The notes under the pieces were generated by a model that was not told where the DNA came from, did not search any database, and saw only the letters and a program-made list of their open reading frames with translations. From [Clostridium] symbiosum ATCC 14940 (lineage in GTDB: Bacteria > Bacillota > Clostridia > Lachnospirales > Lachnospiraceae), in assembly GCF_000466485.1 (NCBI RefSeq), contig NZ_KE992963.1, forward strand, positions 1-43,048: DNA of 43,048 bases, written 5' to 3'. The position numbers were made by a program, and so were the translations under genes. Shown piece after piece: positions 25,068 to 32,766 of the stretch. Numbering within the stretch: the first letter of the stretch is position 1; every line of letters starts with the position of its first letter.

Positions 25068-25964
25068 TCACTCATTTTCCTCCCGATCCCGTTCTTTCAT
25101 CTTAAAACATAACGCCATGAAATCTTTTGCCGGCTTGTTCAGGAATTTATTCTGATGATAGATAATATAGAATTCACGTTTCAATTCCACGCCTTTAACG
25201 TAAAACTGAGCCACTTTACCAGCAGCCAGATACTCCTTGGCCGCCTGATAGGAGATGGCCGCGATACCCAGATTTTTCTCCACAGCCTTCAGAATTGCCT
25301 GATAGCTTACACTCTGCCACACTGTGCGGAACCGTATTTTATTCATCTGCAGAAGTTCGGTGAGCAGCTTCCGTTCAAAGGAATCACGTTCCCTCATAAT
25401 AAAACTGCAGTCGTCCATCTGCTCCATTTCGATCACGGAACCGGCCCAGGGATGCTCCCCGGCGCAGATAAAAACGAGGGAATTATCCATGAAAAGCTCA
25501 CTCTTTATAAAATGGTTAAATACCGGGCCTTCAATAAGCGCAAAATCCAGCTTGCTGTTTAGTATGAGCTGCTCAATTCTGGCCGAATTGTCAACAGTCA
25601 CCTCTATTTCGATGCCCGGACAGCTATTATGAAACGCCTTCACACATTGGGGAAGAAAATTGTTGCCGATTGTGACGTTACTGCCGATTCTCAGGGAACC
25701 GAGTGAATCCCAGTTCTTAATTTCAAATTCCATCTCATCAAACAGAATGACTATCTGCCTGGAATATTCCAGAAATCGCCGGCCTGCCTCCGTGATACGG
25801 AGACGGTTTGAGATGCGGTCAAATAGTTTCTGTCCATAATAATGCTCCAGCTCCGCAATGGCAAAGCTGACTGCCGGCTGTGCAATATACAGTTCTTTTG
25901 CCGCCGCAGTCGTACTTCCGGTATCGCAAACAGCTATAAATATCTTGATATGTCTCAACGTCAT
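25068..25964 (-). CDS. LysR-family transcriptional regulator
   Basis: A 298-residue regulator with an N-terminal winged helix-turn-helix (MTLRHIKIFIAVCDTGSTTAAAKELYIAQPAVS) and a LysR substrate-binding domain from about residue 90 (LGSLRIGSNVTIGNNFLP). Its effector is unknown. It is divergent from the M20-DUF3604-nhaC operon, with 159 bases between the starts, the classic arrangement for a LysR protein controlling its neighbour. The ATG at 25964 follows GGGGAG. It is probably autoregulated through the palindrome in the shared region. Confidence 0.94.
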   Translation of the reverse strand: MTLRHIKIFIAVCDTGSTTAAAKELYIAQPAVSFAIAELEHYYGQKLFDRISNRLRITEAGRRFLEYSRQIVILFDEMEFEIKNWDSLGSLRIGSNVTIGNNFLPQCVKAFHNSCPGIEIEVTVDNSARIEQLILNSKLDFALIEGPVFNHFIKSELFMDNSLVFICAGEHPWAGSVIEMEQMDDCSFIMRERDSFERKLLTELLQMNKIRFRTVWQSVSYQAILKAVEKNLGIAAISYQAAKEYLAAGKVAQFYVKGVELKREFYIIYHQNKFLNKPAKDFMALCFKMKERDREENE

Positions 25965-26017
25965 ATAGTTCTCCCCAATCCTCTAAACCTGATTCTATCA
26001 CATTTTCCTTGATAGTT

Positions 26018-26047
26018 AGTATACGGATTCCATATAGTCTGTATACT
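26018..26047. promoter_or_regulatory. Candidate LysR operator
   Basis: AGTATAC (26018-26024) and GTATACT (26041-26047) form a 7-bp inverted repeat with 16 bases between, in the middle of the divergent intergenic region. CATATAGTC is repeated directly at 26031-26039 and 26062-26070, the second copy inside the core promoter of the M20 operon. Confidence 0.6.
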
Positions 26048-26057
26048 TTTATATTAT

Positions 26058-26086
26058 TTTACATATAGTCCGTCAAGATATACAAT
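26058..26086 (+). promoter_or_regulatory. Promoter of the M20-DUF3604-nhaC operon
   Basis: TTTACA (26058-26063), 17-base spacer, TACAAT (26081-26086). Predicted start near 26093, with a leader of about 31 bases containing AAAAAGGAGA. Confidence 0.65.
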
Positions 26087-26123
26087 ATTTTCATAATTTA
26101 CCACCTTCAAAAAGGAGACCGGC

Positions 26124-27317
26124 ATGGATATTGTAAGTCTGGCTAATGAACTAGAAGATTATATTATTGGACAGCGACGCTATTTTCACCGCTTTCCCGA
26201 GCCTGCATGGGAGGAAGTGCAGACGACGCTGGCCATTGAACGCCAGCTTGAGGAAATGGGGCTGGAACCTTTGCGCTTTGATGACATTTCCGGCGTCTAT
26301 TCCTATATACGGGGTAAAAAAGCAGGCAAAAACGCAAAGACCATCCTGCTGAGAGCCGATATTGACGGTGTATCTGTCCAGGAAAAAACCGGCCTTGCCT
26401 TCTCCAGTGAAAATGCCGGCATGATGCATGCATGCGGACGTGACTGCCATATAGCAATGCTGCTCGGTGCAGCAAAACTCTTAAAAAACATGGAAAATTC
26501 CCTGGCCGGTCATGTGAAGCTTTTTTTCCAGGCCGCAGAGGAAAGCGCCGAATCTTCCCAGGAGTATATCAGAAGGGGCTTTCTGCAGGATGTGGACGCA
26601 GTCTGCGGAGCCCATGTCTACGGGGGGCTCGAAGCTCCCTACATCGATATTTCACCGGGATACAGGATGGCCAGTGCAGATAAATTCGATATAGAAATCA
26701 CGGGACTGGCCGCTCACGGCAGCCTTCCGCATACGGGCAGGGATGCACTGGTCGCAGCCGCAGCCATAATCAGCAGCCTGCAGACCTATGTTTCCAGAAA
26801 CAATGATCCTCTGAATCCTCTTGTCATTACTATCGGAACAATCCGCGGAGGCTCCCAGAGGAATATCATAGCGGGCAGGGTTAAAATGGAAGGCACCGTC
26901 CGGATGCATTCTGCCGAAAGGAGAAAGTTTATCGAAAGCGGCATGCAGAAAATCATAGCCGGAACAGCGGAAGCATTCGGCTGTGAAGCGGTTCTGTCTT
27001 ATCAGTACATGCTGCCGCCTCTGTATAATTCTCCCGGACTGAGCGCGATTGCCGGAAACGCAATCCGAAAGCTTTTCGGCGATAATATCCGCCGGGACAT
27101 GCCTCCGGTCATGGCAAGTGAAGATTTTGCCTGTCTTACGGAAAATATCCCCGGACTGTATATCAATCTCGGATGCGCCAATAAGCTGCTCGGTTTCACG
27201 GAAAACAACTACAGCAGCCGGTTTATGGTGGATGAAAGTGTATTAAAAAACGGTTCAGCCCTTTCTGCACAAATAGCTGCCGATTATTTAGGAGGAAACG
27301 AATGGCCAAAAGACTGA
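26124..27317 (+). CDS. M20 family amidohydrolase-like protein with altered metal site
   Basis: A 397-residue protein of the M20D amidohydrolase group, whose members deacylate N-acyl amino acids or conjugates. RADIDG at 78-83, MHACGRDCH at 101-109, FQAAEE at 135-140, H164 and ASEDFA at 331-336 align with the family. The family motif is CGHD, and its histidine is a metal ligand; here codon 106 is CGT (Arg). The late histidine of the HSPxF motif is replaced by Tyr 363 (NYSSRF). Two of the five usual ligands are therefore missing, so the enzyme may bind one metal, use another chemistry, or be inactive. It overlaps the next gene by 16 bases. Confidence 0.88.
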   Translation: MDIVSLANELEDYIIGQRRYFHRFPEPAWEEVQTTLAIERQLEEMGLEPLRFDDISGVYSYIRGKKAGKNAKTILLRADIDGVSVQEKTGLAFSSENAGMMHACGRDCHIAMLLGAAKLLKNMENSLAGHVKLFFQAAEESAESSQEYIRRGFLQDVDAVCGAHVYGGLEAPYIDISPGYRMASADKFDIEITGLAAHGSLPHTGRDALVAAAAIISSLQTYVSRNNDPLNPLVITIGTIRGGSQRNIIAGRVKMEGTVRMHSAERRKFIESGMQKIIAGTAEAFGCEAVLSYQYMLPPLYNSPGLSAIAGNAIRKLFGDNIRRDMPPVMASEDFACLTENIPGLYINLGCANKLLGFTENNYSSRFMVDESVLKNGSALSAQIAADYLGGNEWPKD

Positions 27318-29287
27318 AATATTTTAATGAAGTGCAGATTATGCGAAACAACATGGAGCTTGTGAAGGATACGAACGGCAGTGTCAGCGTAACGCCCGAA
27401 GAAGTGACAGTCCAAGACAGGGGGACCTTTGTCATCACCTACACCGTCGGGGACGATCCCATCCATATCGGAGGCGTTCTGCGTTTCACCATCCCCTTTG
27501 GGTTTACAAAGCCCCAGATATCCATGCCGATTTTTCCAGGATATGTGACTGCAAAAACCACGAGAGCAAACGCCTCAGTAAAAACCTTTATCGTAGAGAA
27601 TGACTGGTGGAAGCGTGGGCCTGACCGCACCAAGACAGAGAATGTATCCGAGCACGTCGGCTCCCATGTATGGGTCCGGATACTGGGGCATGGACTCACA
27701 AAGGGGGATCAGGTTATCCTCACCTACGGCGATACCTCATACGCCGCCCAGGCAGCCGCCGGATACTGCCGGACTACAGGGCCGGTCCAGTTTGATGTGG
27801 CGACGGATCAGAAGGGTACGCTTGAAGCGCCTTACAGCGGTTATTATCTTACCTCAAATCCGCCAATCGTGATGGTTCAACCGAAACCGGCCTCCTTTTT
27901 TGAAATTTTTATCCCCTCGGATTTGAAAACCGGAGTTGAGGCGGAGTGTACGGTTATTGCCGTGGATCCCTGCCACAACCTGGCCGAATCCCACACCGGG
28001 AGACTGCAGTGCTGGCTTGAAGGCGGTATGTCCGAAACCACTCTTATCTATGACGGTCAGTTTGAAGCGGACGACTGCGGAATAAAGAAGATACGTTTCA
28101 TACCTCAGACAGAAGGTACTCTGAGCATCCGGGCCGGGGATGAAAGCGGCTGTCTGTCCGGAGTGAGCAATCCAGGTATCTGCCGCAGGGAGGAATGCGC
28201 TGTCAGGCATTATTGGGGAGACCTACACGGCCATACAGGCATCCAGTGGGGACGCGGCAGCGGTCGGTCTTATTATGAATTTGCCCGGGAAGCTGCCGCC
28301 ATAGATTTCTGTGCCCTGACGGATCCGGATGCAGGAAGATACACCAACGATAATAAAACAGCCCGCCTCTCATTGAGCTGTTATATGACGGAGCGTCAGT
28401 GGAAAGAGATACAGGAGGTCAACAAGGCCTTTTATGAGGAAGGCCGGTTTGTTCCCATACTCGGCTATGAGTATCATAATGATGCTCCGAACCCGGAGTT
28501 CGGAGGAGATCGGAATGTTTATTATGAGTCTTATGATGAACCTATCCGGCGCTGTGTCGATGAGGGAAGCTTCTGCCCGGAAGAACTGTGGGTCCAGCTA
28601 AAGGAACAAAAGGTGAGAGCCATTACGGTTCCCCACCACACTGCCAAAGAGGTCATGCTGGGAAGCTGGGAAATCCATGACGAGGAAATCCAGCGTCTGG
28701 CGGAAATCTATTCCTGCTGGGGCAGCTCCGAATGCGAGGGATGCGAACGTCCGATTATCGGAGGTTCCGTCTACGAGAACCATTCGATCCAGTATGCGCT
28801 GAACAAGGGGTACCGCCTCGGTTTTGTGACCGGCAGCGATACGCACGCAGGAAACCCCGGCTATGCCCACTGGGTATTTTCGGCGGAGTTAGAAAGCTAC
28901 CGGGGAGGATTAACCTGTATTATGGCAGACCGCCTTGATAAACACAGCCTGTTCGAGGCGCTGTGGAACAGGCGGGTATATGCGACGACCGGTGAGCGCA
29001 TTATTCTGGATTTTACGGTTAACGGCGCCTGCATGGGACAGGAGATATCCCTGTCGGACAACCGGGTGCGGACGCTCCATGTAAAAGTAACCGGTACCGG
29101 GGAGATTGAATCGGTTGAAATTATTTCAATGGGGCATACAATTTACAGAAAAGGGGGGTGCGGGAAGGAAATGGAATTTGACTGGCAGGATGAGAGCCTG
29201 CCGGAGGCCGGATGGCTTTATTACTACGTTCGTGTAATCCAGAAGGACAAGGCTATTGCGTGGTCCAGTCCAATCTGGGTGAGCTGA
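27302..29287 (+). CDS. DUF3604 (PHP-like metallohydrolase) protein
   Basis: A 661-residue cytoplasmic protein of the DUF3604 family, related to PHP-type metal-dependent phosphoesterases and hydrolases. Residues 1-300 are beta-rich, with a fragment resembling Ig-like folds. The catalytic part begins at about residue 302 with HYWGDLHGHT (HxH metal ligands), then EFAREAAAIDFCALTDPD, EYHND, VPHHTAKE near 440 and TGSDTHAG. No signal peptide is seen. The ATG at 27302 follows AGGAGGAAACGA and lies inside the end of the M20 gene, so translation is coupled. No reaction is established for this family; the partnership with an amidohydrolase suggests a small-molecule hydrolase. Confidence 0.88.
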   Translation: MAKRLKYFNEVQIMRNNMELVKDTNGSVSVTPEEVTVQDRGTFVITYTVGDDPIHIGGVLRFTIPFGFTKPQISMPIFPGYVTAKTTRANASVKTFIVENDWWKRGPDRTKTENVSEHVGSHVWVRILGHGLTKGDQVILTYGDTSYAAQAAAGYCRTTGPVQFDVATDQKGTLEAPYSGYYLTSNPPIVMVQPKPASFFEIFIPSDLKTGVEAECTVIAVDPCHNLAESHTGRLQCWLEGGMSETTLIYDGQFEADDCGIKKIRFIPQTEGTLSIRAGDESGCLSGVSNPGICRREECAVRHYWGDLHGHTGIQWGRGSGRSYYEFAREAAAIDFCALTDPDAGRYTNDNKTARLSLSCYMTERQWKEIQEVNKAFYEEGRFVPILGYEYHNDAPNPEFGGDRNVYYESYDEPIRRCVDEGSFCPEELWVQLKEQKVRAITVPHHTAKEVMLGSWEIHDEEIQRLAEIYSCWGSSECEGCERPIIGGSVYENHSIQYALNKGYRLGFVTGSDTHAGNPGYAHWVFSAELESYRGGLTCIMADRLDKHSLFEALWNRRVYATTGERIILDFTVNGACMGQEISLSDNRVRTLHVKVTGTGEIESVEIISMGHTIYRKGGCGKEMEFDWQDESLPEAGWLYYYVRVIQKDKAIAWSSPIWVS

Positions 29288-29303
29288 TAAGGGGGAGCAT
29301 ACC

Positions 29304-30791
29304 ATGGAAAGTGAGAGAAAAAAGAAAACTGAGGGGATTCAGAAACAGGAAGGAACCGTGAAACCAGAAAGGACGGAAGGCCGGGAGGTGATGGAGAGGC
29401 ATCTCTTATCCTCCTCCAAATCATTGCTTGTAATGGCGGTATCCCTGGCAATCCTGCTGTACTGTGTTGCCATCTTAAAAGTAAATCCCGGTGTAAGCCT
29501 GATTCTTTCGGCGTTGTCCGCCGTCTATCTGGGCATGGCTTTCGGCTGTCCCTGGAAACAATTCGAAAATGACATCGGGGACACCTTTAAAACCATGTTT
29601 ATGGGCATGCTGATTATGATGTTTGTGGGCATTCTGATCGGCTCCTGGATGGTGTCGGGAACCGTTCCGCTGATGATGTATTATGGCTTAAAGCTGCTCC
29701 CGGCTCCTATCTTCCTGGCAGCCAGCTGTCTGCTCTGCTGCCTGATGTCCCTGATGACCGGCACCTCATGGGGAACCATGGGAACCGTGGGCGTTGCCCT
29801 GATCGGCGTGGCGGAGGGGCTGGGAATCCCTGTAGCCTATGCGGCCGGCTCCATCGTGGTGGGCGCCATCTTCGGCGACAAACTCTCGCCGCTTTCGGAT
29901 ACGACAATCATGGCTCCCTATGTCTCAGGGGTGGATATTATCGACCATATCAAATCCATGCTGTATACGACCGTTCCGTGCCTGGTTATTTCATTGATTC
30001 TCTATGCGGTACTGGGTATGAAATTCCAGGGAGGACATATTGACAGCCAGGCTTACAGTCAGATTCTTAGCACCCTTGAAGGGACTTTCAACTTAAATCC
30101 CATACTGCTGCTGCCTCCCGTTGTTGTACTCGTTCTAATCTTCATGCGCAAGCCGACGATCCCGGTCTTTGGAATCGGGATACTCCTGGCAGCGGTACTT
30201 GCCGTCGCCGTCCAGGGAAAGGGAATCAAAGAAGTTCTGTCTGCCATGACAAGCGGACTCGGTATCTCCACCGATATGGCGCTGGTCGACTCCATGATCA
30301 ACCGCGGAGGCCTGCTGAGCATGATGCCGTCCGTAGCCCTGATCATCGGCGCAGCCGTGTTCAGCTCGGCCCTGAAGGCCACGGGCGTGTTCCAGATGTT
30401 CCTGGACGCCATCCAGAAGTACGCGACCGGACGCAAGTCGCTGCTGGGATTCAGTTACCTCCTTCACCTTATCCTGGCATCCTTTACGGGCGTCTATCTG
30501 GTAACCTTCTCCATCGTCGGTCCTATCCTCGGCCCAATGTTTGACAAGTATGATCTTGACAGGAAGAATCTCTCCAGAATGCTGGAGGACACAGGAACCG
30601 CATTTTCCCCGATTGTACCATGGAGCAATATCTCCATTTTTATCCTGGGCACGCTGGGAGTCAGTTCCTTCCAATACGTTTTATATGCGCCGATCACTTA
30701 TCTGGGCGTTGTATTTGCTGCTATCTACATAATAACAGGGTTTGGGATATTCAACAGGAAAGGCGAGATGCTGATTAAGGAAAAGAAATGA
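29304..30791 (+). CDS. nhaC: NhaC-family Na+/H+ antiporter
   Basis: A 495-residue polytopic membrane protein of the NhaC family, whose members exchange Na+ for H+ or couple Na+/H+ to export and import of organic acids such as malate/lactate. About 11-12 membrane segments begin at residue 40. Family blocks include TGTSWGTMGTVGVALIG, GAIFGDKLSPLSDTT and EDTGTAFSPIVPWSN. A hydrophilic, Lys/Glu-rich N-terminus of about 35 residues precedes TM1. The ATG at 29304 follows AGGGGGAG, 16 bases after the DUF3604 stop. In this operon it more likely moves the pathway's substrate or product than serves general sodium homeostasis; that is inference. Confidence 0.9.
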   Translation: MESERKKKTEGIQKQEGTVKPERTEGREVMERHLLSSSKSLLVMAVSLAILLYCVAILKVNPGVSLILSALSAVYLGMAFGCPWKQFENDIGDTFKTMFMGMLIMMFVGILIGSWMVSGTVPLMMYYGLKLLPAPIFLAASCLLCCLMSLMTGTSWGTMGTVGVALIGVAEGLGIPVAYAAGSIVVGAIFGDKLSPLSDTTIMAPYVSGVDIIDHIKSMLYTTVPCLVISLILYAVLGMKFQGGHIDSQAYSQILSTLEGTFNLNPILLLPPVVVLVLIFMRKPTIPVFGIGILLAAVLAVAVQGKGIKEVLSAMTSGLGISTDMALVDSMINRGGLLSMMPSVALIIGAAVFSSALKATGVFQMFLDAIQKYATGRKSLLGFSYLLHLILASFTGVYLVTFSIVGPILGPMFDKYDLDRKNLSRMLEDTGTAFSPIVPWSNISIFILGTLGVSSFQYVLYAPITYLGVVFAAIYIITGFGIFNRKGEMLIKEKK

Positions 30792-30797
30792 TTCATT

Positions 30798-30848
30798 ACC
30801 GGCCCGGAGAACGCTTTCAATACGAAAGGCGTTTTCCGGGCCGGTTGT
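30798..30848. terminator. Long hairpin terminator between nhaC and the WYL regulator
   Basis: ACCGGCCCGG (30798-30807) opens a stem of about 21 pairs, closing at 30824-30845 with one bulge and one G-U. There is no long T-run on either side. It separates convergent nhaC and the WYL gene and marks the left edge of the AT-rich cassette. Confidence 0.8.
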
Positions 30849-30853
30849 TCTGA

Positions 30854-31792
30854 CTAGAACCGCTCATATTTTTGAAGGAGATTGTTCAATCTATCAGTTA
30901 TTAGCAATTTAAGTTTTGCAGGTTCTACTTTGAGTAAGTTATCGCCATAGTGAATAAAATAATCAGCAATAAAGTTTTGTTCGTCCCTATTGTAAAATCC
31001 CTTAATAACATGGCACCCCATTTCCGAACATAATTGCATGGAAGGATAATGCTCTTTGTAAAATAAGTCTACTCCTTTCTCTGAAACCGTAACTTGAAAT
31101 TCAGTAGCAGAGCCGTCTTTATATAGCTTATCCGCCGGACGCTTAAACTCTTCTATTGGCTTACCCTTAAATAGGGCAGTAGCATTGACAGATTGGATTC
31201 TGTCACATCTAAAAACCTGGATTTTTTCGGTTTCAAAATTATAGGCGGTTCCGTACCATTGTCCAAACGCCGAAGAAATGTCAAAAAATTGTACCGTATA
31301 TTCATGGATATCTTGTTTTTTGTATTCAATAATGCATGGACTTTCTTTAATTGCCATTTTTAATATATCTTTTAGACATGTACTTGAATTTGAGTGCTCA
31401 ACAGTGTTTAGCCGGAAAACAGTCTCCATCTTATGCAAAGCGTGAATTTGTTCTTCTGATAGACATTTCTCAAATTTTAGTTTTAACTTTTCTACACTTA
31501 GATGAAATGGCGTGGACTGATATGCGCTTAATGTAAGCATGGCAAAATAAAGTGAATACACTTCATCAATGGTAAACACAATGGGAGATAAGAGCCGGTT
31601 AGGCAATATTTTATAAGAGCCATTTCTACCAGACTTTGAGTATATTGGCATACCTAATTCTTCCAACGACTTTATATCTCTAATAGCAGAGCTTCGAGAT
31701 ATATGGTATCTCTCCATAATATCCTTGATGTTAAAAGAGTTTTTATTGTTCAAAAACATCATCATATCATTAAGACGTTCAGATTTTTTCAT
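30854..31792 (-). CDS. WYL-domain HTH transcriptional regulator
   Basis: A 312-residue regulator with an N-terminal DeoR-type winged helix (IKDIMERYHISRSSAIRDIKSLEELGMPIYS) and a WYL domain with the variant QWYGTAYNFETEKIQVFRCDRI near 185-205. WYL domains bind nucleic acid or small ligands. The start at 31792 follows GGAGAAAACTA. Codons are markedly more AT-rich than in neighbouring genes. It is divergent from the PNPOx-fold gene, across a palindrome that overlaps the neighbour's -35, which suggests it represses or activates that gene and itself. Confidence 0.9.
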   Translation of the reverse strand: MKKSERLNDMMMFLNNKNSFNIKDIMERYHISRSSAIRDIKSLEELGMPIYSKSGRNGSYKILPNRLLSPIVFTIDEVYSLYFAMLTLSAYQSTPFHLSVEKLKLKFEKCLSEEQIHALHKMETVFRLNTVEHSNSSTCLKDILKMAIKESPCIIEYKKQDIHEYTVQFFDISSAFGQWYGTAYNFETEKIQVFRCDRIQSVNATALFKGKPIEEFKRPADKLYKDGSATEFQVTVSEKGVDLFYKEHYPSMQLCSEMGCHVIKGFYNRDEQNFIADYFIHYGDNLLKVEPAKLKLLITDRLNNLLQKYERF

Positions 31793-31812
31793 TAGTTTTC
31801 TCCATTTCTATA

Positions 31813-31837
31813 AAAGGTGTCACATTTTGACACCTTT
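31813..31837. promoter_or_regulatory. Operator palindrome overlapping the -35 of the PNPOx-fold gene
   Basis: AAAGGTGTCA (31813-31822) and TGACACCTTT (31828-31837) form a perfect 10-bp inverted repeat with a 5-base centre. The right half contains TTGACA (31827-31832), a consensus -35, with TATATC 16 bases downstream as possible -10. The WYL regulator is the natural ligand. Confidence 0.7.
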
Positions 31838-31884
31838 ATCTATTATACTATATCTAAATCATAAATCAATGGAGGCGAACAGAA

Positions 31885-32301
31885 ATGAGAACAAGAGATG
31901 AATTTTTTAGGATAATGGAACAGCAGACAGAAATAGCCCTTGCCACAAGTGCAGACAATGTACCGAATGTGCGAATTGTAAATTTTTATTTTGACCCTCA
32001 GAGTAAGATTTTATATTTCTCAACATTTAAGGGTAACAATAAAGTAAAGGAAATGAAAATAAATTCCAGTGTTGCTTTTACCACCATTCCACATACAGGG
32101 AATGAACATATAAAAGCAAAGGGTATTGCTCAAAAGAGTGAGCGGACAATTTTTGACCTCGCAGACTTCTTTATCAAAAAAGTGCCAGATTACAAAGACA
32201 CCATAGAGCATGTGGGAAAATCTCTAGTGCTATATGAAATTAAATTTGATTCTGCAACAGTTACGCTTGATTTAAACAATATCAAGAAAGTCAAGATATA
32301 A
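31885..32301 (+). CDS. Pyridoxamine 5'-phosphate oxidase-fold flavoprotein
   Basis: A 138-residue split-barrel protein of the PNPOx-like family (MRTRDEFFRIMEQQTEIALATSADNVPNVRIVNF, then LYFSTFKGNNKVKEMKINSSVAFTTIP). Members bind FMN, or less often haem or F420, and reduce small molecules. This short form lacks residues needed for true pyridoxamine phosphate oxidation as far as I can see, so no substrate is assigned. The start follows ATGGAGGCGAACAGAA. The gene is AT-rich like its divergent WYL partner and ends before a bidirectional hairpin. Confidence 0.88.
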   Translation: MRTRDEFFRIMEQQTEIALATSADNVPNVRIVNFYFDPQSKILYFSTFKGNNKVKEMKINSSVAFTTIPHTGNEHIKAKGIAQKSERTIFDLADFFIKKVPDYKDTIEHVGKSLVLYEIKFDSATVTLDLNNIKKVKI

Positions 32302-32352
32302 TCGGCAGTTATATAAAGTAGCAAAGCCAGCCGAGCCGGTCAGCGTCAAGGA

Positions 32353-32380
32353 AAAGGGCCCTGAAAATCCAGAGCCCTTT
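32353..32380. terminator. Bidirectional terminator ending the yge-like operon
   Basis: Positions 32353-32363 pair with 32370-32380 (11 pairs, one a G-U in the minus-strand RNA, 6-base loop). On the minus strand the stem ends in TTTTCC, nine bases after the ridA stop. It also serves the convergent PNPOx-fold gene and marks the right edge of the AT-rich cassette. Confidence 0.8.
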
Positions 32381-32388
32381 CATTATAA

Positions 32389-32766
32389 TTACAGTTGTGC
32401 AATGCACTCGACTTCTACCAGACCGCCAAGCGGCAGCTTGGCCACCTGGACACAGGATCTTGCCGGAAAATCACCCCCGAAATAAGACTCATAAATCTTA
32501 TTAACCGCTGCAAAATCGTTCATATCCGTCAGGAAAATCGTAGTCTTAACAATCTTTGTATAGTCTGTTCCCGCCTGCCTGAGGATGGCTCCCAGGTTCT
32601 TCATGGAGCAGTGCGCCTGAGCCTCTACACCGTCGGCCAGCCCGCCTGCGGCAGTGTCAATTCCAAGCTGCCCCGACACGTAAACCATCCCGTTTGATCT
32701 CACTGCCTGCACATAAGGCCCAACCGCCTTTGGCGCATTTTCTGTAAAAATGATTTCTCTTGCCAT
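32389..32766 (-). CDS. ridA: RidA family enamine/imine deaminase
   Basis: A 125-residue YjgF/YER057c/UK114 protein. RidA hydrolyses reactive 2-aminoacrylate and related enamines to keto acids and ammonia. Visible are the conserved GPYVQAV and VYVSGQLGID, the active-site arginine in FPARSCVQV and the C-terminal glutamate in GLVEVECIA. The start at 32766 directly abuts the D-aminoacylase stop at 32767 and follows AGAGGTAATC. Its place is telling: DpaL, encoded first in the same operon, releases aminoacrylate, which RidA would clear. Confidence 0.95.
   Translation of the reverse strand: MAREIIFTENAPKAVGPYVQAVRSNGMVYVSGQLGIDTAAGGLADGVEAQAHCSMKNLGAILRQAGTDYTKIVKTTIFLTDMNDFAAVNKIYESYFGGDFPARSCVQVAKLPLGGLVEVECIAQL

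Noticed and set aside
29304-29420. Later start for nhaC that would remove its hydrophilic N-terminus
   Set aside because: The ATG at 29304 has the strong AGGGGGAG site. A possible later ATG after GGGAGGTG near 29390 cannot be excluded, but the first site is spaced better from the DUF3604 stop.
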